A DNA stretch of 64,000 nucleotides from Pseudobacteroides cellulosolvens ATCC 35603 = DSM 2933 (GCF_001262605.1 NZ_LGTC01000001.1:6088001-6152000), one strand, 5' to 3'; numbered from the stretch's first letter, positions 35,336 to 43,612 are shown. A program made the numbers and translations. The notes: generated from the letters alone by a model not told the origin.

Positions 35336-36586
35336 ATGCCTAAGGGGTTATTTTCACAAGGCATGGTGGTTCTATTATCGGAACCTGTTTTATTTAGTAA
35401 GTTGGAGCAAATTTTTGCAGAAGATTTTAAACTTGTGGCAAAGAATGAGAATTCCGAACAGTGGTATTTTGGAGGGCCGAGTGTTCTGATTTCTTATCGG
35501 CCAGAAGTTAATGGTTATATTACAGTTGATGTGGTTGATAAACCCTGGCCAGACCATATGGGGGACCCGGAAAAAGAAGAAATGCTTTTTGGAGCATGGT
35601 CAATGGGTTATTTCGGCCCTTTCACTTATCCAGGCAGCCTAAGTCATTCAGCCCAACAATCATGGCTTTATGAGGATGGGAGCAAGAATGCAGCTGAGCA
35701 CAAAGCTTTTATAAGAATACGCTCAAGTTATGTTTTGGGTAGCAATGTGGACAAGGATACCCCTGTTTTACCTAAGAATTATGATCCGGGACATGAGATG
35801 ATGTTTTTAACAAAGGTATGCCAAAATGTGCTTCAAATGTCAGAAGCATTATGCTATTTTAATCCAAATGGAGAGTGCCTGGCTTCCGATGAAATTGTGG
35901 ACGGTCTTCTGGAAAGATATGAAAAGATGGGTATGTATCCACTTGAAATATGGTCCAATATTCGACTGTTCAATTTCCCTGACAGTGACAAATGGGCTTT
36001 GATGGATACAGTTGGCATGGGCCAGCTTGATACTATAGACCATGAGGCGATATTTATAAAAGGTGAATTTGATCCAAATGATATTGTGAACTTTTTCAGA
36101 AACACCGAAGTGTTCTATCTCAATAACAGAGGGCTGGTCTTTAAAAATGGTCAAATAGTTGTGGGACCGGGCGGTGTATGTTGGCAGGGTGTGGCTATTA
36201 AGGAGAGTATTGCAGCTCCTCCAAGATCGGTTATTAGATGGTTCCCGGCTGATGGCAGTGAAAGGCCTGAAGCATATTTGGGTGGTTTACCTAATTATGT
36301 GAATAAAAGCGTTGATGATTTAGATGAAGCTGAAGAAGAGGAAGAAGATGATGAAGGAAAATATGAATTTGAGCACAAAGTTGAAATCAATGAAGATGAA
36401 TATGATAATGGTGAAAATGATAAAGATAAAGATGAATATGAGGAATATGAAGCAGATTCTCAAGACATAGAAGAAAAAGAAGTTAATGAAGTTAAAGCAG
36501 ATAAAGAAGATAAGAAAAAAGAAGAAATAGAAGATAACGAGGGTAAAGAAAAAAAAGGCTTTTTCAAAAGAATATTCGGAAAATAA
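35336..36586 (+). CDS. DUF4261-like protein with acidic tail
   Basis: The ATG at 35336 follows the SD TTGGAGGTG. An upstream in-frame start at 35318 overlaps that SD. The 416-residue protein opens with MPKGLFSQGMVVLL, the pattern I associate with DUF4261 proteins, and has a folded region of about 320 residues. A highly acidic low-complexity tail follows (EEEEEDDEGK, KDKDEYEEYE), and then a basic end (KKGFFKRIFGK). The tail suggests an extended linker with a membrane- or partner-binding end. No enzyme motif is recognised and the function is unknown. The family assignment is from memory. Confidence 0.65.
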   Translation: MPKGLFSQGMVVLLSEPVLFSKLEQIFAEDFKLVAKNENSEQWYFGGPSVLISYRPEVNGYITVDVVDKPWPDHMGDPEKEEMLFGAWSMGYFGPFTYPGSLSHSAQQSWLYEDGSKNAAEHKAFIRIRSSYVLGSNVDKDTPVLPKNYDPGHEMMFLTKVCQNVLQMSEALCYFNPNGECLASDEIVDGLLERYEKMGMYPLEIWSNIRLFNFPDSDKWALMDTVGMGQLDTIDHEAIFIKGEFDPNDIVNFFRNTEVFYLNNRGLVFKNGQIVVGPGGVCWQGVAIKESIAAPPRSVIRWFPADGSERPEAYLGGLPNYVNKSVDDLDEAEEEEEDDEGKYEFEHKVEINEDEYDNGENDKDKDEYEEYEADSQDIEEKEVNEVKADKEDKKKEEIEDNEGKEKKGFFKRIFGK

Positions 36587-36627
36587 AAATATCTCGCAGG
36601 TTTTCATACCTGCGAGATATTTTTATG
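36586..36627 (+). terminator. Terminator after the DUF4261-like gene
   Basis: AAAATATCTCGCAGG pairs with CCTGCGAGATATTTT around TTTTCATA. The left arm begins at the last base of the stop codon. Confidence 0.85.
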
Positions 36628-37040
36628 TCTAGGAAACTATGGTGTATTCTACACCACAATTTCTCATGGTATTAAGGTTGCAAAATCACTTTATGATTTT
36701 CTCCAGGTTTTTTAATGTCTTTAAAGAGGATAATGAAATCTTTTGTAGAATTATTTATATATCTCATTTTTTATAATAAACCCATTCATAAATTAACTTA
36801 TATCTTGTGCATCTGTTTGCCTTTTTACCACAAAAAAAATTAACTATAGAAATTGTACTTGCTGACATAGTATTTATAATCGTGTTCTTAACAAAGATTA
36901 TGTTAAGTAGTGGTTAAATTATTAATTCTGATTTTATGCGATTGTTGGCAAGCTAAGTCAACTTAGGAAGCGAAATTTACTGCAGAAGTTATATTTTAAT
37001 CATTCTTAAGGATTATATCTAAGAAAGGAATGAAGATAAT
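36628..37040. other. Intergenic region upstream of the STAS gene
   Basis: AT-rich, with no coding region. Its main feature is element copy C (36914-37010). The SD for the STAS gene (AAAGGAATG) comes right after the element. Confidence 0.45.
36914..37010. repeat. Short terminal-inverted-repeat element, copy C
   Basis: The left end TTAAATTATTAATTCTG and the right end CAGAAGTTATATTTTAATCATT are inverted repeats. The centre TTGGCAAGCTAAGTCAA matches the central hairpin of copies A and D with a few changes. It ends 30 nt before the STAS gene. Confidence 0.6.
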
Positions 37041-37424
37041 ATGAATAAAGATTTAAACTCAGATATTTTATTAATATCAGAGTCAATAACAGAAAGAAAC
37101 CAAATAATTAAATTCAATGGATGTCTTGTTTTCAATACATCACAGATGGCAAAAGCTAAGATAAATAAAATCTTGATTGATGCTGAAGGATATATTCTTG
37201 ATTTTTCCGGTATTACAAAAATAGATAGTGCTGGGTTTGGAGTAATTTTTAACTTTATGAGTAAAAAGCCTCAAAAGTCTGCAGTGGTTGCAGTCGTTAA
37301 AGACTTGTTCATAATAGAACTTTTCAAGGTAACAAAAGTAGATCAAATACTGCCCCTTTGTTCTTCAATTGAAGATGCAGCAGAAATAATTGATTTTATG
37401 ATGGTCAAAAATACCATGGCGTGA
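37041..37424 (+). CDS. STAS-domain protein (anti-sigma-factor-antagonist-like)
   Basis: The 127-residue protein matches the STAS fold of SpoIIAA/RsbV. It has the strand-loop LDFSGITKIDSAGFGVI, in which S63 is the site normally phosphorylated by an anti-sigma kinase. No kinase or sigma gene is nearby, so the partner is unknown; STAS proteins also regulate diguanylate cyclases and chemotaxis. SD AAGGAATG is 9 nt before the ATG. The gene is flanked by element copy C and by a terminator. Confidence 0.85.
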   Translation: MNKDLNSDILLISESITERNQIIKFNGCLVFNTSQMAKAKINKILIDAEGYILDFSGITKIDSAGFGVIFNFMSKKPQKSAVVAVVKDLFIIELFKVTKVDQILPLCSSIEDAAEIIDFMMVKNTMA

Positions 37425-37452
37425 ATAGCAGGAATTTTGAATATATACAAAA

Positions 37453-37492
37453 AAACAAAAATAAGGTGCAATTAAACACCTTATTTTTGTTT
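37453..37492 (+). terminator. Terminator after the STAS gene
   Basis: AAAACAAAAATAAGGTG pairs with CACCTTATTTTTGTTT around CAATTAAA. Confidence 0.8.
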
Positions 37493-37803
37493 TGGGGAGA
37501 CTTCAATTAAATATCATATTAATTTTTGTACTGACTCCATTAAATTATAGAACCAGAAAACCAATATGTATCTTATATTACTATTATTCCATATATTTTC
37601 AATGTATTTATTTGATATATAATAGCATTTTTTTGCTTGATTGATGCAAAAAGAAATGAATAGCATTTTTTTGTCATGACTTTAGCAGAATTTATTATAG
37701 ATGTTAAAACAAATACAAAAGTATGTCGAAAATAAATTAAATGCCGATAATAGATAATATATCCGATCTTATAATTTAAAATATTCTGGTGGTGAAAATC
37801 GTT
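37493..37803. other. Intergenic region upstream of the HD-GYP gene
   Basis: AT-rich with no coding region. The word AATAGCATTTTTTTG occurs twice (about 37622 and 37669), flanking a TTGATTGATGCAA stretch. A GCCGATAA near 37743 resembles a sigma-D -10, but no matching -35 is seen at the right distance. Confidence 0.35.
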
Positions 37804-39372
37804 ATGAAACCTGATGTTACAATAAATAAAGTCAATGATTCGGCTGAAGATGAAATGATTGTACTATTGGAAAATGATGATGAAGAAAAGGAATGTTCAG
37901 ACAACTGGAAAATATTGGTGGTAGATGATGAAGATTCTGTTCACAGCATAACGAAAATAATTCTTGAGGATTTTAAATTTGAGAATAAAGGCCTGAGAAT
38001 TTTTGACGCTTATTCGGAAGATGAAGCAATGGAAATAATCACAAAACAACCGGATATTGCGGTGGTTTTACTAGACGTTGTAATGAAAACGGATGATAGT
38101 GGTTTTAAATTTATAAAGTATGTTAGAGAAGAGCTGGGAAATAAGATTACCAGGATTATTTTAAGGACAGGTCAGCCTGGCCAGGCACCTGAGAGAGCTG
38201 TTATTATTAATTATGATATAAATGATTATAAGCTAAAGTCAGAAATAACGGCAGATAAGTTATTTGTATCTGTTCTGACAGCATTAAGATCTTATAATGA
38301 TATGAAAGTCTTAGAAAGCAGTAAAAAAGTTCTTGAAAAAATTATCAAATCATCATATCAATTATATAAGAGCCAATCCTTTAAAAGCCTTGTAGCAAGC
38401 ATGATGTTACAACTAGATTCAATAGTGGATATTAAGAACAAAGAAAATCCTGAAATATCAATTATAGGGGCAGTCAGGCATGAGGATTCATATTATACTG
38501 AGTTTGCAGTTGGCGAGTACATGGGCTGCATAGGGAGAAAAATTGAAGAAGTACTACCTTCAAAGTCTATTGAAATAATTAACAGAGCTATAAATAAGAA
38601 AGACAAAGTGCAAGAAGATAAGCATTTTGTTTCCTACTTTCAGAATTATTTAGGCTCCGAGAACATTATATACATCAAAAATAATAAGGAATTTGGCGAT
38701 ATTGAAATGGAGCTTACTGAAATTTTTTGCTCCAACATTTGTATGGCGTTCGATAACTTTTTTCTTAAACAGGAAATTCATACAAGTCAGAAGGAAATGA
38801 TATTCACACTTGGAGAAATTGCAGAATCAAGGTCTAATGAGACAGGATTTCACGTTAAAAGAGTTGCAGAATATTCAAGGCTTATGGCTTTAGAATCGGG
38901 GTTATCTGAAGAAGAAGCTGAGATAATTAGTATTGCTTCTACCATGCATGATGTAGGTAAGCTTGGAATACCCGACTCAATATTAAATAAACCAGGTAAG
39001 CTTACTGTTGAAGAATTTGAGTGTATAAAAACACATTCAACTATCGGTTACAACATGTTAAAAAGCTCAAAAGGTAAGGTAATTAATATCGCGGCTACAA
39101 TAGCTCTTCAACATCATGAAAAATATGACGGGACTGGCTATCCATATGGATTAAAAGGCACGAGCATAGATTATTATGCAAGAATTGTAGCTATTGCTGA
39201 TGTATTTGATGCACTGGCATCAAAAAGGGTGTACAAGGATTCATGGGACACCGGTAGAATAATAGAGCTTTTCAAAGCTGAGATAGGTAAACATTTTGAT
39301 CCTAAGCTTACGGATATATTTCTTAATAATATAGATCAGATGCTGAATATAAAAAGTAGTTTTCCAGATTGA
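37804..39372 (+). CDS. Response regulator with HD-GYP cyclic di-GMP phosphodiesterase domain
   Basis: The ATG at 37804 has the SD GGTGGTGA; an upstream GTG at 37789 overlaps that SD. The 522-residue protein has a receiver domain (about 35-165; D41/D42, phospho-acceptor D91), a middle region like DUF3369 (about 175-325) and an HD-GYP domain (333-510). H382-D383 (MHDVGK) and G445-Y-P447 (DGTGYPYG) are intact, so hydrolysis of c-di-GMP to pGpG or GMP is expected. The following genes, in the same direction, encode a sugar-binding lipoprotein and a histidine kinase, which is the likely phosphodonor. Confidence 0.92.
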   Translation: MKPDVTINKVNDSAEDEMIVLLENDDEEKECSDNWKILVVDDEDSVHSITKIILEDFKFENKGLRIFDAYSEDEAMEIITKQPDIAVVLLDVVMKTDDSGFKFIKYVREELGNKITRIILRTGQPGQAPERAVIINYDINDYKLKSEITADKLFVSVLTALRSYNDMKVLESSKKVLEKIIKSSYQLYKSQSFKSLVASMMLQLDSIVDIKNKENPEISIIGAVRHEDSYYTEFAVGEYMGCIGRKIEEVLPSKSIEIINRAINKKDKVQEDKHFVSYFQNYLGSENIIYIKNNKEFGDIEMELTEIFCSNICMAFDNFFLKQEIHTSQKEMIFTLGEIAESRSNETGFHVKRVAEYSRLMALESGLSEEEAEIISIASTMHDVGKLGIPDSILNKPGKLTVEEFECIKTHSTIGYNMLKSSKGKVINIAATIALQHHEKYDGTGYPYGLKGTSIDYYARIVAIADVFDALASKRVYKDSWDTGRIIELFKAEIGKHFDPKLTDIFLNNIDQMLNIKSSFPD

Positions 39373-39407
39373 CTATTTGAAGAGTATAAGTGATAGGAGG
39401 CTATAAA

Positions 39408-40472
39408 ATGAAGACATGTTTGAGATGGGTATTGTTTTTTATAATTCTTAGCGTTGCAATTATTGCAGGAGGTTGCGGGAGTAGATCTGACGATAGCCTT
39501 TTGGATAAGGCAAAATCTAATAATCCCGAAAAACCTGATAAAAGATATAAAATAGGCATATCTCTGCCTAGTCTCCAGGAAGATCGCTGGATAACGGATT
39601 TTAAGGTTATTAAGGAGGAATGTGAAAAGCTGGGGATAGAATTGATATATGAGAATGCAGAGATGGATGCAGTAAAGCAGGCTACACAATGTTCAAGCAT
39701 GATTATGAAGGGCATACAACTTCTTATATTAATACCCTATGATACTGAAAAAGCAGCGGTAATAGTTAGGGAGGCACACTCCAAGAATGTAAAGGTTTTA
39801 AGCTATGATAGGTTAATTATGAATGAGGATATTGATTTATACATATCTTTTGACAATGAAAAGGTTGGGGAGTTAATTGGCAAAAGCATTATAGAAGCCG
39901 TACCTAAAGGTAATTATGTATTTTTTACAGGTGCACCTAACGATAGAAATTCCTATTATATCTCAAAAGGTGTTGAAAAATATTTAAAGCCTTTGGTTGA
40001 TAAACGTGACATAAAAGTGGTGACTAAAGAAGCTATAGTAGATTGGAATCCGGATAATGCATTTAATTTAATGAATAAAGCTATAAAAGATAATAAGGGT
40101 AATATACAGGCAGTTATTGCTCCAAATGACGGTACTGCAGGAGGATGCATCAGAGCACTGGCAGATAATAATCTTGCTGGAAAAATTCCAGTAACGGGTC
40201 AGGATGCAGAAGTTTTAGCTGCTAGAAGGATTATTGACGGTACCCAGCTGATGACAGTATTCAAGGATACTCGTATGCTAGGAAGAAAGGCTATTGAAGT
40301 TTCATTAAAAATGATTAATAATGAAAAAATTGATACAACAACTAAGATTAACAATGACAAAAAGGATATACCTGCCATTCTCTTAGCACCTATTTCAGTA
40401 AATAAGGATAATTTGGATGAATTACTTGTGAAAAGCGGATACCTTAACAAGGACGCTGTATATAGGAGATAA
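39408..40472 (+). CDS. Sugar-binding lipoprotein, periplasmic-binding-protein type I (XylF-like)
   Basis: The ATG at 39408 follows the SD AGGAGG. The 354-residue protein has a lipoprotein signal (IIAGGC, Cys near residue 22) and a ribose/xylose-binding fold (KIGISLPS, VIAPNDGTAGG, VTGQDAE). No ABC transporter genes are adjacent. The histidine kinase gene follows, so the protein probably presents a sugar to the kinase, as in XylFII-LytS or ChvE-VirA systems. The xylose-like specificity is only suggested by similarity. It lies 35 nt behind the HD-GYP gene. Confidence 0.87.
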   Translation: MKTCLRWVLFFIILSVAIIAGGCGSRSDDSLLDKAKSNNPEKPDKRYKIGISLPSLQEDRWITDFKVIKEECEKLGIELIYENAEMDAVKQATQCSSMIMKGIQLLILIPYDTEKAAVIVREAHSKNVKVLSYDRLIMNEDIDLYISFDNEKVGELIGKSIIEAVPKGNYVFFTGAPNDRNSYYISKGVEKYLKPLVDKRDIKVVTKEAIVDWNPDNAFNLMNKAIKDNKGNIQAVIAPNDGTAGGCIRALADNNLAGKIPVTGQDAEVLAARRIIDGTQLMTVFKDTRMLGRKAIEVSLKMINNEKIDTTTKINNDKKDIPAILLAPISVNKDNLDELLVKSGYLNKDAVYRR

Positions 40473-40474
40473 GG

Positions 40475-40570
40475 AATGACTAAAATATTACTTCCGATTT
40501 CTACTCGGGTATTGACGGGTTAAGTCAACGCTTAAGTGAATTTTATAGCGGAAGTTATATTTTAGTTATT
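40475..40570. repeat. Short terminal-inverted-repeat element, copy D
   Basis: This is the clearest copy. The 22-nt ends (40475-40496 and 40549-40570) agree at about 20 positions when one is reversed, with core AAAATATTACTTCCG. The centre TTGACGGGTTAAGTCAA forms a hairpin. It sits between the sugar-binding protein and histidine kinase genes and may affect how they are co-transcribed. Confidence 0.7.
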
Positions 40571-40619
40571 ACTATTCACTTGATAACACAATTAATTTCG
40601 AAATTGTGGAGGTGGTTGA

Positions 40620-41711
40620 GTGATAAATATTTTTCGAGATTTAGGCATAAAGGAAAGAATAAAAAGAGTGTTCAAGATTAAAAGTTTGAAGACAAAGATT
40701 ATAATACTCATTCTGGCTGCCACTATTCCTATAATACTCTCTTCCGTAATTAGCCTTTTGATCAACGATATTTATTTGGCCAAGTATTTTTCCATGCATG
40801 AGAAATTATTGACAGTTGACAAAATACTAACAAATTGTGTAAAGGTTTTGCCGGTTATCAGAGAATATATAAGTGATCCATTGCTTCATGAAAATAGAGA
40901 TATGTATTACCAACTAAAAGCGGAAATTGAAAAAGAACAGAAAAAGATAGAAGTCTCGTCCGACCAGAAGTACTTGTATTTTTCAAGCGATGTGTCACTG
41001 TATCTGAAACTATGTGACAGCAGTATGAGTATGTCTGAAAAGTATGACTCGCGAGTAAGAAGCAGCTATATAAAGATTGAGCTTCAAATGGATAATGTAA
41101 AAAAATCTGCAATAGATCTAACAATGCAGGAACTAAATAAAGGAAATCAAATGAGGGATTATATAAGTAAAAAGATGTGGAGGTTGAATATAGGAATATT
41201 TGTTATAAACGTAGTTCTGATTATAGTAATTATTTTGATGGTATATATGGTTCTGAAGAGGGTTACAATCAGTTTGGCAAAACTTGAAAATATGAGTTTT
41301 CAAGTTACTCAGGGGAATTTCGATATACCTTTTGCCAAAGTTTCAGGGGATGATGAGATAAGTCTTTTGTCAAGGGCTTTCAATGAAATGATTATAAGTA
41401 TTAAGGTTGCCTATATAGAGATTGATAATCGTCAGGTGGAACTTGAAAAATTGAATATGGATCTGATTGAAACCAATTATCAGTTGAAAACAATAAATGA
41501 GGAATTGAAAAATGCACAGGAACAAATCATCCAGTCTGAAAAGCTTGCATCATTGGGAGGATTAGTAGCAGGGGTTTCCCACGAGATAAACACTCCTATC
41601 GGTGTTAGTGTATCCGCGGCATCCTATCTTCAGGATAAAAACAAGGAATTGATTGATAAGGTTAACACTAATTCATTATCAAAAAAGAATTCAAGCATTA
41701 TACCGATATGA
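40620..41711 (+). CDS. Sensor histidine kinase, N-terminal part (TM, HAMP, HisKA)
   Basis: This frame of 363 residues starts at a GTG with SD GGAGGTGG. It has a first membrane span (27-50), an extracytoplasmic sensor of about 140 residues, a second span (191-212), a HAMP domain (about 212-265), a coiled coil (265-305) and the dimerisation/phosphotransfer helix with H321 (GVSHEINTPIG). It leaves the HisKA region at ...SLSKKN and stops at 41711. The ATPase half follows in the -1 frame. The junction 41681-41687 reads A-AAA-AAG in the zero frame, a classic -1 slippage heptamer. After slippage the product reads KKEFKHYTDMIEE, as expected for a whole kinase. One missing A would give the same picture. 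Confidence 0.82.
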   Translation: MINIFRDLGIKERIKRVFKIKSLKTKIIILILAATIPIILSSVISLLINDIYLAKYFSMHEKLLTVDKILTNCVKVLPVIREYISDPLLHENRDMYYQLKAEIEKEQKKIEVSSDQKYLYFSSDVSLYLKLCDSSMSMSEKYDSRVRSSYIKIELQMDNVKKSAIDLTMQELNKGNQMRDYISKKMWRLNIGIFVINVVLIIVIILMVYMVLKRVTISLAKLENMSFQVTQGNFDIPFAKVSGDDEISLLSRAFNEMIISIKVAYIEIDNRQVELEKLNMDLIETNYQLKTINEELKNAQEQIIQSEKLASLGGLVAGVSHEINTPIGVSVSAASYLQDKNKELIDKVNTNSLSKKNSSIIPI

Positions 41712-42274
41712 TTGAGGAAACATCCAATATTCTACTATCAAATCTTAAACGAGCAGCAGATTTGATCGGTAGTTTTAAGAAAATTGCTGTAGATCAGACA
41801 AGTGAAGAGAGCAGAGAAATAAATCTTATTGATTATATTAAAGATGTTGTTACAAGTTTAAAGCATATTTTAAAGAAAACCAGCATTGATATAAGAGTAG
41901 AGAGTGAATATGATGAGATTGTTTTGAAGACATATCCAGGACCTTTGGCCCAAGTAATAACCAATCTAATTATGAATTCAATCATTCATGGATTTGAACC
42001 GGATGAAGAGGGCCTTATCCATATAAAAGCAAGTAAATCCAACGATGACTTCGTTGTTTTGCATTTCAGTGATAATGGCAAGGGGATGAGTAAAGAAATA
42101 CAAAGGAGGATTTTTGAACCATTTTTTACAACTAAAAGGGGTCAAGGTGGTTCCGGTTTAGGAATGTTTGTAGTTTACAATATTGTATCAAAATATTTTG
42201 ACGGTAATATTGAATGTGTAAGCAGTGAAGGCAAGGGGGTTATGTTTACAATTAACTTGCCGACAATAAAATGA
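41708..42274 (+). CDS. Sensor histidine kinase, C-terminal part (HATPase)
   Basis: The 188-residue frame starts at an ATG that overlaps the stop of the first part (ATGA) but has no SD, so independent translation would rely on coupling. It has the rest of the HisKA helix hairpin and the ATP-binding domain: N box QVITNLIMNSIIHG, G1 DNGKGM, F box FEPFFTTK, G2 GQGGSGLGM. With the upstream part it makes a standard kinase of about 550 residues, predicted to phosphorylate the REC-HD-GYP protein. It may be expressed by frameshifting, as a two-protein kinase, or be a sequence error. Confidence 0.82.
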   Translation: MIEETSNILLSNLKRAADLIGSFKKIAVDQTSEESREINLIDYIKDVVTSLKHILKKTSIDIRVESEYDEIVLKTYPGPLAQVITNLIMNSIIHGFEPDEEGLIHIKASKSNDDFVVLHFSDNGKGMSKEIQRRIFEPFFTTKRGQGGSGLGMFVVYNIVSKYFDGNIECVSSEGKGVMFTINLPTIK

Positions 42275-42365
42275 GTTGGTATAAGACGGTCCTACGTCAG
42301 CATTTTCCATAGATTTTATGTAAACTGATAAGTTATAATATATATATGAATGAGGGGGTGTGGTT

Positions 42366-42530
42366 ATGTTTGGAGATGACTACAAATTAGTTCCAAGAAC
42401 GTATTCCATCAAAAGTTATAAAAGACGTGAATCTACCAAACTTAAGAAGGCTTTCAAGATTACATTTTACACTATCATTTTATTGGTGATTATCGGTATT
42501 TCTATCTTATCAGCAGCTCACTATATTTAA
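42366..42530 (+). CDS. Small single-span membrane protein (54 residues)
   Basis: The ATG at 42366 has the SD GAGGGGGTG 6 nt upstream. The product has a basic N-terminal half (SYKRRESTKLKKAFK) and one hydrophobic helix (TFYTIILLVIIGISILSA), giving an N-in topology. No homologue is recognised. It follows the kinase gene by about 90 nt. The SD and its charge pattern support a real gene. Confidence 0.55.
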   Translation: MFGDDYKLVPRTYSIKSYKRRESTKLKKAFKITFYTIILLVIIGISILSAAHYI

Positions 42531-42587
42531 AAAAGTTACATACCACTAAAGGTACTGAAGTAATAATGGCTTTGCCCTAATGTTTTA

Positions 42588-42660
42588 GAGATTCTAGTAC
42601 CTCTACATGCTGCAACTGGGTTAAAACCCCAAATATGACATATAGAGGTGCTAGAATTTC
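42588..42660 (+). terminator. Large hairpin before the tRNA gene
   Basis: GAGATTCTAGTACCTCTA and TAGAGGTGCTAGAATTTC are near-perfect arms. The loop holds GGGTT/AACCC. TTATTGTC follows, so it may terminate the kinase/small-protein transcript; it could also be a small inverted-repeat element. Confidence 0.5.
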
Positions 42661-42696
42661 TTATTGTCTATTTGAGATTTATTCAATTTTACCGGC

Positions 42697-42725
42697 TTGA
42701 CAAATTTGATAAAGCGAATTATAAT
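42697..42725 (+). promoter_or_regulatory. Consensus sigma-A promoter of tRNA-Leu
   Basis: TTGACA (42697-42702), 17-nt spacer and TATAAT (42720-42725) are full consensus, 25 nt before the tRNA 5' end. Confidence 0.9.
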
Positions 42726-42749
42726 ATTATAGACTTTGAAATATTACAT

Positions 42750-42834
42750 GCGGATGTGGTGGAATTGGCAGACGCGCTGGATTTAGGTTCCAGTGGGCAA
42801 ACCCGTGCAGGTTCAAGTCCTGTCATCCGCACCA
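42750..42834 (+). tRNA. tRNA-Leu (anticodon TAG)
   Basis: The 85-nt sequence GCGGATG...CATCCGC-A-CCA has a 7-bp acceptor stem, a long class II variable arm (GGGCAAACCC), the GGTTCAAGTCC T-arm and an anticodon stem CTGGA/TCCAG with loop TTTAGGT. The anticodon TAG is at 42784-42786 and reads CUA and related Leu codons. CCA is encoded. Confidence 0.96.
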
Positions 42835-42875
42835 AGGGTTTAAGAAGATTTTAATTTTCTTAAACCCTTTTAATT
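42835..42875 (+). terminator. Terminator of the tRNA gene
   Basis: AAGGGTTTAAGAA pairs with TTCTTAAACCCTTTT around GATTTTAATT. It begins right after the CCA end. Confidence 0.85.
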
Positions 42876-42986
42876 CTAATTCTATTTCTAACATACTTCT
42901 AACACATTTAAAACAAGTTACTCTCCATAATAATCAAGCCACTCTCCTGGTACATAACTAAAACGGTTTAACCTTTTTTACTAATT

Positions 42987-43154
42987 TCATCTATTATCAA
43001 TCATTTTGAAATATACGTTGCTTTTATCATATTCTTGAAGTGTGTGATGAGAGGTACCCTCCACAAATTTTAGCTGTGTTTTTTCACATTTACTGATAGC
43101 TGAAGAAACAATTTGTAGAGCTCCTTCTAATTCTTGTTTTGTATATTTTCCCAT
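42987..43154 (-). pseudogene. Small conserved-type protein with broken C-terminus
   Basis: The ATG at 43154 follows the SD GAGGTGA. The first 36 residues (MGKYTKQELEGALQIVSSAI, then SKCEKTQLKFVEGTSHHTL) match a small Firmicute family that I recall as ending in a KNRIKALYIS-like motif. Here the frame goes on as QEYDKSN and ends at 55 residues, while a shifted frame reads KNMIKATYISK. A deletion of about 2 nt after HHTL explains this. The function of the family is unknown to me. Confidence 0.5.
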
Positions 43155-43218
43155 AGCATTTCACCTCAAATTCTGATTTGTTGGGTTGTTTATAAACAGT
43201 TCAGGTCATATTATAAAA

Positions 43219-43459
43219 CTATTGTGTATTAGTAGAACACCCTAAAATTACAGTCCCAACAGTACCGATTCCTGTCCAAATTGCATATGCAGTTTAATGG
43301 AAGGCTTTTTAAAGCTAATGATAAAAAATAGAAACTTGCAATCATCCCAAATATAGTAAATATATTTGGCACGAGTTTTGTAAAACCTTGTGAATATTTT
43401 AATCCAATAGCCCACCACACTCCCAAAAGTCCGACAATAACTAATAGTAACCATTTCAT
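43219..43459 (-). pseudogene. Small multidrug resistance (SMR/Gdx-like) exporter, broken
   Basis: From the ATG at 43459 (SD GGAGAG) the frame reads MKWLLLVIVGLLGVWWAIGL, then KYSQGFTKLVPNIFTIFGM and YFLSLALKSLPL. This fits the first two to three helices of a SugE/Gdx-type SMR protein. It then shifts. The next frame gives TAYAIWTGIGTVGTVILG and soon stops at 43219. The frameshift and the missing fourth helix make it a pseudogene. One substitution stands out: the usual glutamate region FEVVWA is LGVWWA, so the ion-coupling Glu is also lost. A guanidine-I riboswitch lies just upstream, so the ancestor was a guanidinium exporter. Confidence 0.8.
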
Positions 43460-43491
43460 AACTTTCACTCTCCTGGCAATGTATAAAAAAT

Positions 43492-43612
43492 AAAAAAGCC
43501 GTGGTAATATTGTGAAATATCTCCCAGGCTTTTATCCTTCCGTGAACACAGCAGACTGTGCGTTTTATCTTGGACCAGACCAGTTATAATTTTTAAACTG
43601 CGGAACCCTATA
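43492..43612 (-). promoter_or_regulatory. Guanidine-I (ykkC) riboswitch
   Basis: On the minus strand the conserved blocks of the ykkC class appear in order: AGGGTTCCGC, CTGGTCTGGTCCAAGA, ACGCACAG, CACGGAAGGATAAAAGCC and TGGGAGA. They run from about 43609 down to 43520. A terminator-like segment (CCACGGCTTTTTTATTTTTT) ends at 43492. In this class guanidinium binding prevents the terminator and allows expression. The gene controlled is the broken SMR exporter starting at 43459. Confidence 0.88.

Noticed and set aside
36320..36607. Minus-strand Phe/Ile-rich frame that looks like a membrane protein
   Set aside because: It is the complement of the Glu/Lys/Asp-rich tail of the DUF4261-like gene; low-complexity GAA/GAT codons read as TTC/ATC.
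37789..37803. GTG start for the HD-GYP gene
   Set aside because: The GTG codons overlap the SD of the ATG at 37804, which is better placed.
42648..42854. Plus-strand 68-codon frame across the tRNA-Leu gene
   Set aside because: It covers the tRNA and its promoter and has no SD; the tRNA explains the sequence.
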